DNA of 35,781 bases from an uncultured Agathobaculum sp. (GTDB taxonomy: Bacteria; Bacillota; Clostridia; Oscillospirales; Butyricicoccaceae). Shown one piece after another: positions 1 through 7,584 of this stretch. Numbering within the stretch: position 1 is the first letter of the stretch; every line of letters begins with the position of its first letter. A program made the position numbers and the translations under genes. Under the pieces are notes generated by a model that ran no database searches, was not told where the DNA came from, and saw only the letters and a program-made list of their open reading frames with translations. The DNA lies in NCBI GenBank assembly GCA_944384725.1, contig CALWUJ010000018.1, forward strand, positions 1-35,781, written 5' to 3'.

Positions 1-561
1 CCGTGGAAAGATATTTTGGATGAAGCGAAACGTCTTGGCTATCGCAGCCACGGCGCAGGCACCTGTGGGCTGCACGTCCATATTTCGCGCATGGCGTTCG
101 GCTGTACTTATGAGACACAGGAATCCTGCATCGCCCGCTTGGTGTACTTCGTCGAAAAGTTCTGGCCGGAATTACTGCGGTTCAGCCGAAGAACACAAGC
201 ACAGTTAAATAGATGGGCAGCACGTTACGGCATGAAACTGTGTCCACGGGAACAACTCAACCACGCGAAGGACTCCTGTGCCGGACGGTACACCGCCGTT
301 AACCTTACCAATGCGGACACGATTGAGCTTCGCCTGTTCCGCGGTACGCTCAAATACAACACCCTGATCGCCACCTTGCAGTTGGTCAACCACCTCTGCG
401 AAGTGGCGATTTCGCTTTCCGACACAGAATTACAGGACATGAGTTGGTTCGATTTTCTCGACCGCATCGACGAACCCGAGCTGATCCAATACCTGAAAGA
501 ACGTCGGCTCTATGTCAACGAGCCGGTAAACACCAACACGGAGAATGAGGAGGCCTGCTGA
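1..561 (+). CDS. Putative amidoligase (GS-like COOH-NH2 ligase), 5' end outside window
   Basis: The reading frame is open from the first base, so the N-terminus lies outside the window; 186 codons and a TGA stop are visible. The segment AGTCGLHVHIS (about residues 19-29 of the visible part) and the later ELRLFRGTLKYN resemble the conserved core of the glutamine-synthetase-like amidoligase_2 family: a metal/ATP-site His-x-His strand and an Arg-rich strand. Such enzymes are predicted to join a carboxylate to an amine. Its stop overlaps the start of the next gene by one base (TGATG), so the two are translationally coupled. The neighbour is a class II glutamine amidotransferase, a known genomic partner of this family that could supply ammonia. 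The substrate cannot be read from the sequence. The family call is from remembered motifs, not a search. Confidence 0.72.
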   Translation, partial: PWKDILDEAKRLGYRSHGAGTCGLHVHISRMAFGCTYETQESCIARLVYFVEKFWPELLRFSRRTQAQLNRWAARYGMKLCPREQLNHAKDSCAGRYTAVNLTNADTIELRLFRGTLKYNTLIATLQLVNHLCEVAISLSDTELQDMSWFDFLDRIDEPELIQYLKERRLYVNEPVNTNTENEEAC

Positions 562-1499
562 TGTGCAGTTTATTTGGAATGATCGACTATCAAAACAAGC
601 TAACCACGCGCGAAAAGAACCGCATCCTGAACACACTCGCTCGCGAATGTGAAGTGCGCGGTACGGATGCGACCGGCATCGCCTATCACTTCGGCGGACG
701 GCTGCGTATCTTCAAGCGCCCGCTGCCAGCCCGCAAGCTGCGCTTGCGCGTGCCGAGCAATGTGAATGTCATTATGGGGCATACCCGTATGACAACACAG
801 GGCAACGAAAAGTTCAACCAAAACAACCATCCATTTCCCGGCAGCATCGGTGGCAAGACCTTTGCTCTTGCGCATAACGGCATCCTGTGGAACGATAAGA
901 TCCTGCGACAACAGGAAAACCTGCCGCAGACCAGTGTCGAAACCGACAGCTATATTGCTGTGCAGCTCTTGGAACAACAAAACGCCCTCGACTTCGCCAG
1001 CCTAAAAACCATGGCCGAGACAGTCGAGGGCTCTTTTGTGTTTACAGTATTAGACAGTGAGGATGCCATCTGGTTTGTCGTGGGTGACAATCCGCTTTGC
1101 CTATTCCACTATGATGGTTTTACGCTCTACGCTTCCACACAGGACATTCTGGTTAAGGCAACCAAGCGCCTGCGGCTGGGCAAGCCGAAAAGCGTCCAAC
1201 AGCCAGAGGAGGGGGAAATCTTGAGGATCGACAAGCATGGCTGCCAAACCACCGACAGCTTTATGCCGTGCACGACCTATCCGCACTGGTGGCGTCATTC
1301 CCCGTACTACGGCTACCCTTGGGACGAGGAAGGCAGGCTGCACGACGAGCTGATCGCCGCAGCCAAAGCGATGGGCGTAAGCGAAACCGAGGTGCAAGCG
1401 CTCTTGGACTACGGCTGCGACCCGGACGAGATCGAGGAACTGCTGTATGATCCAGCGCTGTTGCATGAAATGACCGGCGAATTACTATACGCATATTAA
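561..1499 (+). CDS. Class II glutamine amidotransferase (Ntn-type glutaminase)
   Basis: The 312-residue protein begins MCSLFG, placing Cys2 at the mature N-terminus as the nucleophile of a class II (GATase-II/Ntn) glutaminase. Other expected elements are GHTRMTTQGN (residues 73-82, glutamine-binding Arg76), AHNGIL (104-109, oxyanion Asn106/Gly107) and ETDSY (127-131, Asp129). About 235 residues form the glutaminase domain. The remaining C-terminal part, with a Trp/Tyr-rich stretch and then acidic helices, is not one I recognise. There is no fused synthase domain such as in PurF, GlmS or AsnB, so a separate enzyme must use the ammonia. The coupled upstream amidoligase is the obvious candidate, which suggests production of an amide on an unknown metabolite or peptide. 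Confidence 0.85.
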   Translation: MCSLFGMIDYQNKLTTREKNRILNTLARECEVRGTDATGIAYHFGGRLRIFKRPLPARKLRLRVPSNVNVIMGHTRMTTQGNEKFNQNNHPFPGSIGGKTFALAHNGILWNDKILRQQENLPQTSVETDSYIAVQLLEQQNALDFASLKTMAETVEGSFVFTVLDSEDAIWFVVGDNPLCLFHYDGFTLYASTQDILVKATKRLRLGKPKSVQQPEEGEILRIDKHGCQTTDSFMPCTTYPHWWRHSPYYGYPWDEEGRLHDELIAAAKAMGVSETEVQALLDYGCDPDEIEELLYDPALLHEMTGELLYAY

Positions 1500-1518
1500 A
1501 AAGGAGGGGGCATCGCAC

Positions 1519-1622
1519 ATGGGGCAATTTCCAAAGCATTCGAGCTGCTCGGCGCACTTGTCGAGGTCGTAATCGAGATCGCAGAGAAGTCTGCGAAAAA
1601 CAGCAAACCACCAGACAAATAG
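1519..1622 (+). pseudogene. Possible frameshifted micro-ORF (about 34 residues)
   Basis: A strong ribosome site (AAGGAGG at 1501-1507) precedes ATG at 1519, but that frame stops after 17 codons. One more G in the G-run at 1521-1524 would give a continuous peptide starting MGAISKAFELLGALVEVV and ending at the TAG at 1620-1622. The second frame has a sensible amphipathic-helix composition and no start codon of its own upstream. I read this as a small gene with a one-base deletion, or a sequencing error in a homopolymer. It follows the amidotransferase stop by 19 bases and could be the third gene of that operon. The function is unknown. Confidence 0.4.
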
Positions 1623-1666
1623 TATGTCATTGGGGTATACCTTACTGACACACGCAAAAAGTATGG

Positions 1667-1722
1667 CAATAGGATCGGTTTCGGAGTTTTGCAATATGTC
1701 AAAACGGAACACGACCCTATTG
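1667..1722. repeat. Long imperfect hairpin upstream of the MNT-HEPN pair
   Basis: Outer arms 1667-1677 and 1712-1722 are complementary over 11 bases with one mismatch. Inner arms 1678-1682/1706-1710 and 1686-1691/1700-1705 continue the stem with short bulges, leaving an 8-base loop at 1692-1699. No T-run follows on the plus strand, so it is not a standard terminator. An 8-bp palindrome (GGTATACC, 1634-1641) lies just before it. The rest of the 1623-1754 gap shows no gene. Confidence 0.5.
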
Positions 1723-1754
1723 CAACACTTCGATACGATTCGACAGCATCTTGC

Positions 1755-1783
1755 TTTACGGGCAGAGCGATTTTTGTTATAAT
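1755..1783 (+). promoter_or_regulatory. Sigma-A promoter of the mntA-hepT-like pair
   Basis: TTTACG (1755-1760), a 17-base spacer and TATAAT (1778-1783), with an extended -10 TG at 1775-1776, lie 27 bases upstream of the antitoxin start. The perfect -10 and the extended TG make it convincing despite the weak -35. Confidence 0.65.
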
Positions 1784-1810
1784 GAGGACAATCCAACTAG
1801 GAGGGATGGT

Positions 1811-2110
1811 ATGCTGCCCGCATCGACCGGCATCCGTGATGTCGTTTTGAAACAGATCCGCGACCTCGCGGCACAATATGGTCTGTGTAAGGTGATCCTG
1901 TTCGGTTCCCGCGCGCGTGGCGACTTCAAAGAACGCAGCGACATTGACCTTGCGGTCAGCGGCGGCGACATTTCCGGTTTTGCGCTCGCGGTAGACGAAG
2001 AGACTGATACCCTGCTGCAATATGACGTGGTCAATCTGGATAGCCGTGTGGACGAAGCACTGCTCGAAAATATTGAGAAGGACGGAAAAGTGCTTTATGA
2101 AAAAGTTTGA
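1811..2110 (+). CDS. MntA-like nucleotidyltransferase antitoxin (MNT domain)
   Basis: The start is ATG 1811 because AGGAGGG lies about 8 bases upstream; upstream in-frame codons fall within the promoter. The 99-residue protein carries the minimal nucleotidyltransferase signature GSRARGDFKERSDIDLAV: GS at 32-33, with catalytic Asp44 and Asp46. A third acidic residue, Asp72, lies in YDVVNLD. Length and motif order match MNT antitoxins, which neutralise a HEPN RNase toxin by AMPylating it. The gene overlaps the downstream HEPN gene by 14 bases and shares its promoter, the usual layout of these type VII-like pairs. The mechanism is from the characterised family, not shown here. Confidence 0.85.
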   Translation: MLPASTGIRDVVLKQIRDLAAQYGLCKVILFGSRARGDFKERSDIDLAVSGGDISGFALAVDEETDTLLQYDVVNLDSRVDEALLENIEKDGKVLYEKV

Positions 2111-2489
2111 GAATTTCTGCAAGGCGCTGCATAATCTGGAGGATATCCAAAATTATGAGCCGCCCTATGACAATGTTGTACTGACCGGACTGGTTTCGCT
2201 CTATCAGATCTGCTTTGAGCAAGCTTGGAAGGCAATGAAAGAGGCCATGGAAAACGAGGGCGTCAACACCGCTGTGACCGGCTCGCCGCGCAGCATCATC
2301 AAGGAAGCCTATCGACTGCACATGATCGACGACGAGGCCGCCTGGTTGAACGCATTGCAGGCACGCAATCTGGCGTCCCATGCGTACAATCAGCAAACCG
2401 CACTCGAAATCATTGCGCAAATCAGCAGCACCTATCTACCGCTGTTCCGCGCATTGCAAACATCCATTGAGCAAAACTGGGTGCATTAA
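2097..2489 (+). CDS. HepT-like HEPN toxin (HI0074 family)
   Basis: The 130-residue all-alpha protein starts at ATG 2097 inside the end of the antitoxin gene. It contains RNLASHAY, which fits the HepT signature R-x4-H-x-Y (Arg90, His95, Tyr97). Arg and His are the RNase active residues, and the Tyr is the residue AMPylated by MntA in studied systems. Older annotation calls this family nucleotidyltransferase substrate-binding proteins. Both active-site elements are intact, so the pair may be functional. A strong terminator follows, so the two genes form their own transcription unit. Confidence 0.85.
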   Translation: MKKFENFCKALHNLEDIQNYEPPYDNVVLTGLVSLYQICFEQAWKAMKEAMENEGVNTAVTGSPRSIIKEAYRLHMIDDEAAWLNALQARNLASHAYNQQTALEIIAQISSTYLPLFRALQTSIEQNWVH

Positions 2490-2506
2490 AACCAATAAGA
2501 AGCACA

Positions 2507-2536
2507 AAACGCTGCCGTTTGGCAGCGTTTTTCTTT
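2507..2536 (+). terminator. Intrinsic terminator after the MNT-HEPN pair
   Basis: A perfect 10-bp stem (2507-2516 with 2521-2530) with a 4-base loop is followed by a T-rich tract to 2536. Confidence 0.85.
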
Positions 2537-2557
2537 TAGGAAAGAGGGAGAGAGCAC

Positions 2558-3127
2558 ATGAAGATCGGCTACATCCGTGTCAGCACAGAGGAACAGAACC
2601 CTGCCCGGCAGCAGGCACTGCTGCACGAGTTGAGCGTGGATGAAATCTTCATCGACAAGGCGAGCGGCAAAAACACCGACCGCCCAGAGCTGCAGCGCAT
2701 GATGAACTACGTCCGCAAGGGCGACACCGTGATCGTCGAGTCGATCAGCCGTTTCGCCCGCAATACCCGCGACCTGCTCGAGCTGGTCGAGCAGCTGACC
2801 GTCAAGCAGGTCGAGTTCGTCTCCAAGAAGGAGGCGATCGACACGACTACCCCGACCGGCAAGTTCATGCTGACGGTGTTCGCGGCTGTGGCCGAGCTCG
2901 AGCGGGAGTACATCCTCCAGCGCCAGCGCGAGGGCATCGCCATCGCCAAGTCACAAGGCAAGTACCACGGCCGCGCGCCGCAGCCACTGCCCGAAAACTT
3001 CGAAGCAGTCGTAGCCCGCTGGCGACGCGGCGAGATTACCGCGAGGGAAGCTATGCGAAGGACGGGATTAAAACCCAACACGTTCTACAGACAGGTCAAA
3101 AATTATTTTCATAGCTCACAGCCCTAA
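2558..3127 (+). CDS. Small serine recombinase (resolvase/invertase family)
   Basis: The 189-residue protein has the resolvase N-terminal domain: YIRVSTEEQN with catalytic Ser9, the SRFARNTRDL motif, and the long E helix around FMLTVFAAVAELERE. The C-terminus (ITAREAMRRTGLKPNTFYRQVK) is a compact helix-turn-helix that would read the recombination site. Length and order match Tn3-type resolvases and DNA invertases. The gene is GC-rich compared with the AT-rich gene that follows. No transposase is visible next to it, so it may resolve or invert part of the surrounding element. I did not find an obvious res site in the short flanking gaps. Confidence 0.9.
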   Translation: MKIGYIRVSTEEQNPARQQALLHELSVDEIFIDKASGKNTDRPELQRMMNYVRKGDTVIVESISRFARNTRDLLELVEQLTVKQVEFVSKKEAIDTTTPTGKFMLTVFAAVAELEREYILQRQREGIAIAKSQGKYHGRAPQPLPENFEAVVARWRRGEITAREAMRRTGLKPNTFYRQVKNYFHSSQP

Positions 3128-3150
3128 CAGCAACTTCTTTTAAAGACGAG

Positions 3151-3189
3151 GGTGAGGATTTCTATTTTATTATATATGGAATCCCCACC
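3151..3189. terminator. AT-loop hairpin between convergent genes
   Basis: Arms 3151-3162 and 3178-3189 pair over 12 positions with one mismatch and one wobble around an AT-rich 15-base loop. It sits between the resolvase stop and the stop of the opposite-strand gene. T-runs are weak on both sides, so terminator function is only likely. Confidence 0.4.
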
Positions 3190-3195
3190 TTTGCA

Positions 3196-5328
3196 TTAAT
3201 CAATACCGATGATGTGAATCATCTTACACCTCATCATCTGGAGAAAGCCTAGGTAGAATTCTAGAAACACATTAGAATACAAATATTCCTTCTGTATCAG
3301 GAAATCATCATCAGAGGCGTCTAAAAGCGTCTGCGCATATTCCAATATTTTGCGAATTTCAGTTCCCTTCTTCTTGTGATCCTCCATTCTCCAGATGATG
3401 TCTTCTACACACCACTTGATATAATCTTCTCGCAAACAGTCCAATGCCTCAACAGCATCTCCCGGCTCCCACATCATTAGTCTAGGATATCGATTCACTA
3501 AATGTGTATAAGAACGGAGTTTCATCTTTCCCTCCTCATCCATGAAGTGCTTGATATATTCAATCGTCTCTTCGAATTTATCCTCCCAAATGATCTGCCT
3601 ATTAAAAAAATCAATATAATCGCCCAAAGATAGTTTTTTTTGGGGTATTGGGTTAATAATCCGCGTTCGAATAAAAAGCGCAAGAACTCGTGTCTCCCGA
3701 TCAATTCTATATTCGCCTGGCACTCTCCTCATGAATACTAACCGCTGTTTTTCAAATCCTTTCTGCAACTCGTCAAACATCCACTCCATTGAACCTTCAT
3801 AAGATTCGTCATAATCTGATACAAACTGATTATTATATCCTATCAAATTCTGATGGGTAATCATATTCATATCTACCCACCTAACATGAACGGCTGCAGC
3901 AATTTCATCACAATATTTCAACAATTGCAATACCTTTTTTTCCTTTTGAGACTCAAGATACATTTCTCTCTTTGGAAACAGTAGTTGATAGATTTCCTTT
4001 ATTTTATTTATCCGTGCAGTAGCAGGTAATTCTCCCAAAGAGAGATAAATATATGTGTATTCTGAAAAAATGTCAACTATTTTCTCGATATATTTCCACA
4101 ATGTCTTCTTTTCCGGAGTATCCAATAGTCGCTGCTTCTTTTTCCCTAACTCTCCCTTTCGTGATTGCCCACTTCCGCCTACCACCCTGTCAAACATATC
4201 TGACAACTGTTCTAGTTGCTCATCTGGTATTTTTTCATCCACAAACGAAGCAATCGCATCATATATATCCTTAAAGAACAAAAGCGGATAGTTAATCTGA
4301 TTATGAATTACAGCTCGACTTACCTGATCATTTAAGTTCTCCATCTCTATTGGGATCGACGGATTAAAAATATCAGCCTTAATCTCATTCATTAGCGCCA
4401 CATATCGGTTCAAAAGCACTTTACTCTTCATATTTTTAGGCAGCGACAACTTAGTATAGAAAGCATTTTCAGCTTTCTCTATATCTTTACACTCTCCGTC
4501 TTCGCTACTATCTTCCTCACAGTTAAATATTCGTGACGGATGATTTGTACTACATTTTAACGCCGGATGAATGCTATTGGGTTCTTTAACAAACATTAAA
4601 AACATATATACAGGGAAAATATATGCATATACTGGGCAATTTATAATCACACCTAGCATTTTCCTAATATTTGATTTTACAGTTTCTTCCACTTCAATGC
4701 AAGCCATAGAAGTAAACTCTCTACGATAAAAATTTATAAATGTTCGCGTCAATGCAATGACCTGTAATTCAAATTTTTTGCACAACGCAGAAAACATTCG
4801 ATATTCCCTCTTTTTCCTGTGTAAATCACAGGCTTCATCCAAAGTCTGAACTAACTCATTTAAGGATACGTAGTATGTATTGCGAGCCGATTTAATTTTC
4901 CGAACGATTTTCTCGTAATGCTGATTTAATAAATCTCTATGCTTGCAGTAAAGAATCCAGTTCTCTGTTAACTGGTTTATACTTTCCCGTTCCTGTACTT
5001 TAGGATCTAAAAGAAAAACACCATATCCTTTTTCCCAATCTCCTCGTACTACATAACACGCTGCAGCACATAGCTTAAAAAGATACCTGCGACCTTCAAT
5101 TTGGCTATCTTGTTCAATAAAATGAAGATATCCACACAAAAGCACCATTAATGCAGCAAATATATTAAACACATCATCATACTGAAAATCCGTTTCCGGA
5201 TGATCCAAAACCAAATCTACTCGCTTCATTAAATCAATAACCTCTTCGGGATTTACTTTTTCCTTAGACCGTACCATTAGCTTACAACAGCTTGACACCA
5301 ATGGCTCCAATTGGGCCTCAACGCTCAT
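3196..5328 (-). CDS. Unrecognised 710-residue protein, AT-rich gene
   Basis: I chose ATG at 5328, which has AGGAG eight bases upstream; a GTG three codons earlier is too close to that site. The product is long, charged and mostly helical, with no signal peptide or clear membrane segment. I see no nucleotide-binding, nuclease or protease motif. An acidic loop lies near residues 270-290 and a Gly/Lys-rich linker (GGSGQSRKGELGKKKQR) near residue 390, which suggests at least two domains. The gene is much more AT-rich than its neighbours on both sides and runs opposite to them, as expected for cargo acquired separately. Large single genes of this kind in mobile elements are often anti-phage or regulatory factors, but nothing in the sequence proves that here. 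Confidence 0.75.
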   Translation of the reverse strand: MSVEAQLEPLVSSCCKLMVRSKEKVNPEEVIDLMKRVDLVLDHPETDFQYDDVFNIFAALMVLLCGYLHFIEQDSQIEGRRYLFKLCAAACYVVRGDWEKGYGVFLLDPKVQERESINQLTENWILYCKHRDLLNQHYEKIVRKIKSARNTYYVSLNELVQTLDEACDLHRKKREYRMFSALCKKFELQVIALTRTFINFYRREFTSMACIEVEETVKSNIRKMLGVIINCPVYAYIFPVYMFLMFVKEPNSIHPALKCSTNHPSRIFNCEEDSSEDGECKDIEKAENAFYTKLSLPKNMKSKVLLNRYVALMNEIKADIFNPSIPIEMENLNDQVSRAVIHNQINYPLLFFKDIYDAIASFVDEKIPDEQLEQLSDMFDRVVGGSGQSRKGELGKKKQRLLDTPEKKTLWKYIEKIVDIFSEYTYIYLSLGELPATARINKIKEIYQLLFPKREMYLESQKEKKVLQLLKYCDEIAAAVHVRWVDMNMITHQNLIGYNNQFVSDYDESYEGSMEWMFDELQKGFEKQRLVFMRRVPGEYRIDRETRVLALFIRTRIINPIPQKKLSLGDYIDFFNRQIIWEDKFEETIEYIKHFMDEEGKMKLRSYTHLVNRYPRLMMWEPGDAVEALDCLREDYIKWCVEDIIWRMEDHKKKGTEIRKILEYAQTLLDASDDDFLIQKEYLYSNVFLEFYLGFLQMMRCKMIHIIGID

Positions 5329-5478
5329 ATCATTCACTCCTATTCGAATTAATTTCCGTTTTAATCATGGTATTTATTTACAAACTCATTTGACTCAAAT
5401 ATCCCCTCGTTTTTTTCGCATTTGCGTTTATAGTATATTACTCGATTCTGTTATTCTTGTCCTGAGCTCAAAAACACC

Positions 5479-5490
5479 GAGAGGCCTCTC
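5479..5490. promoter_or_regulatory. 12-bp perfect palindrome before the 534-residue gene
   Basis: GAGAGGCCTCTC lies 17 bases upstream of the next start codon, just before its ribosome site. It could be an operator. The divergent gap 5329-5507 is otherwise AT-rich, and no promoter stands out clearly. Confidence 0.3.
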
Positions 5491-5507
5491 AAGAAGGAGA
5501 ACATACT

Positions 5508-7112
5508 ATGAGACCAAAAAACAAGGTTCATGTCAAGCTCGTAGTTAGTCTACAAGGCAAGGCTCTAGTGCTCGGCAAGGGTGCTGGAACGGCATTGCAT
5601 GAACTGACTGACAAGGAACGTGCTGCATGCGGCATTGATGCGATTGCATTGCCTGCGGGCATTGCGAAACAGAAGGATGTCGAATTCACCGAGATCAAGC
5701 TCAACCGCAAAACCGCAGATCCGCCGATCTCACGTGCACCGCACATTTCACCGTATGACAGTATGCTTCTGCTCTTGCTCGATCTGTTTGTGGATCGGGG
5801 ATTCACCATCCAGCTGCTAGGTGTGCTACTGCTCAGCCGATTCTGGTCGATTTTTTGGCCGGAGCTTGTGCCGCGTATGCAAGTGCATCTAACCGGATTG
5901 TTCGTACCATCTGACCCGTTGCTGTGGATGATCCGGCTGATTGGTGGAGCAGAGTCATGGACGGGCAACGGTTGGAGTGCCCAGCTTCCCACTTGTCTTT
6001 GTGCCCGTCACAGTTTCGGACAAGCCACAGTCGCATCCCGCTGGACGGACTACACCCGCACAGAAGTTCGATTACGCAACCGAACAGTGCAGTTGCGCAC
6101 CAGATACGTAGATCGTGCCGTTCTTATTCTATCCAGCTTTCCAGCTTCCCTGCAACGAACCTTCCATGAGGAACAGCCGTTTGCTATACCGCTATTCGCG
6201 ATGAGCAAAACGCCAACTCGTACCGATGTGACACTTTCCCTTGATGGTAGCATCAGCTGTACTTACGAGCAAACATTGTTCGATTATATGCAGGACAGCA
6301 CGGACGAGCTGATGGCTGAATGTGAGGCGTTTGTCCGAACAGTACATAAGAAAAAACGTTGGCGGCAGGCTCTACTCGATGCCTTTCAGCATCACTGCAT
6401 CATTGGACGTGACGGTGATTATGTTAAATGTGCTACAGATGCAGATCGCCGCGTACACGCTGCTATGCTTGCGGTACTGGAAATCTGGTTTCGCTGGCTC
6501 ATTGATACGAATCGATGCGCTGAAGAAACCGCAAATGAGCGGTATATGGAAGTTTTGGCAGTAATATTGCCCGAAACCTATCCGAAACCGGCTGGCGATT
6601 CCCAGAGAGCATCCCGAGTGGAGTCGCTTGGAACCTTTCTACGCTTCCTGAATGAACAGCTTACGACAGTGCATATCTCAGATCATTTCGAACAAGGAAG
6701 TGTAGCAGTCGTTCGGGAAGTCAACAGCGAAAAGCTGTTGATTCTGCATCGTGAATTAACGGTCAACACCTTGCTTGACTGGGCCAAAGCCCGACAGGTC
6801 GATTGCACCTTCATCGATGGTCGCAAGTCTAGCGAAATCCCTGCTAAGCTGCAACGTGCATGGATGACCGAAGCGCCGGATCTATTTAAGGACGGCGGCC
6901 GAGATGTAACTTGGAAGTACAGTCTGGTAGACGCTAAGCACAAGGTGGCAGCCCTTGGCCTACGGTTAGAATCACTGCGGCTGCAACTGAAAGCATATCA
7001 AATTCCGGTCGACAGTGCGCTCGGGCAACTAGCGTGTCCACCGGAGCCGGACGCACAGCCCGAATTAATAGAATCACCAATTTGGGAAGACTTTCAGGAA
7101 ATTGACCTATGA
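5508..7112 (+). CDS. Unrecognised 534-residue protein of the mobile element
   Basis: ATG 5508 follows AAGAAGGAG at good spacing. The N-terminal 75 residues are basic and polar. Residues of about 85-120 are hydrophobic (a run of five Leu, then LLGVLLLSRFW) but look more like a buried helix than a certain membrane segment. The rest is soluble, with many Arg and Trp residues. I recognise no catalytic motif. The stop codon overlaps the start of a following reading frame (ATGA at 7109-7112), so the gene was once coupled to the helicase remnant downstream. Its place between a helicase module and the integrase argues for a role in replication, maintenance or transfer of the element; this is inference from position only. 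Confidence 0.7.
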   Translation: MRPKNKVHVKLVVSLQGKALVLGKGAGTALHELTDKERAACGIDAIALPAGIAKQKDVEFTEIKLNRKTADPPISRAPHISPYDSMLLLLLDLFVDRGFTIQLLGVLLLSRFWSIFWPELVPRMQVHLTGLFVPSDPLLWMIRLIGGAESWTGNGWSAQLPTCLCARHSFGQATVASRWTDYTRTEVRLRNRTVQLRTRYVDRAVLILSSFPASLQRTFHEEQPFAIPLFAMSKTPTRTDVTLSLDGSISCTYEQTLFDYMQDSTDELMAECEAFVRTVHKKKRWRQALLDAFQHHCIIGRDGDYVKCATDADRRVHAAMLAVLEIWFRWLIDTNRCAEETANERYMEVLAVILPETYPKPAGDSQRASRVESLGTFLRFLNEQLTTVHISDHFEQGSVAVVREVNSEKLLILHRELTVNTLLDWAKARQVDCTFIDGRKSSEIPAKLQRAWMTEAPDLFKDGGRDVTWKYSLVDAKHKVAALGLRLESLRLQLKAYQIPVDSALGQLACPPEPDAQPELIESPIWEDFQEIDL

Positions 7113-7447
7113 AAACTCCCCAAAAAGTTGCGGATTCGGGATTTGGGATGCCGCTGTCCGTTCGGGATGATCATAATGGATTTGTAAAACTGCATCGACG
7201 TCCGGATGGCAAACGTATCGGGCTGAAGAGCATGTAAGAGATCATGCTCATCTTTCAATTGCATGACTCGTCCTTTTTTAACGGGCAGCAAGTGCTGTTA
7301 GAACGATTAGGGCGTCAGATTTTAATTTTCGAGCGGGAGCGGCCTATCGTGATACTGCTTCCCCTAGGGTATGGCAAGATGCCTATTGCATACAGTCTCA
7401 CGTATTCTGACACGCGCGGAATTCAACTCAGGCACCCAATACGCTGA
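7109..7447 (+). pseudogene. Remnant of a RecQ-like helicase N-terminus with in-frame stop
   Basis: A 42-codon frame starts at ATG 7109, overlapping the upstream stop, and ends at TAA 7235-7237. The same frame then continues open to 7447. The continuation has the order expected for the start of a RecQ-type helicase: HDSSFFNGQQ (Q-motif-like, compare the usual FRxGQ) followed by IVILLPLGYGKMPIAYSL (compare the usual PTGxGKS). The Walker A Lys is kept but the following Ser is Met. After 7447 the frame ends and no other helicase motifs follow. I read it as a truncated, decayed gene. The 42-codon part alone could still be translated. The gap 7448-7584 shows no gene. Confidence 0.5.
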
Positions 7448-7584
7448 CGAGATCAACACTCTTTTTTGCCGGCAAAACCGCGGCAACAGCTCTGCCATTA
7501 GGTAAAGCACGTTGCCGTGGTTCTAGCCCATCAAATTCACCAAAAAGTTCTGTATATCTTGTTTATCGAAAGGAATCTTCTAAA

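Noticed and set aside
3128-3195. A res site for the serine recombinase next to its gene
   Set aside because: Only a single hairpin is present, not the paired half-sites expected of a res site.
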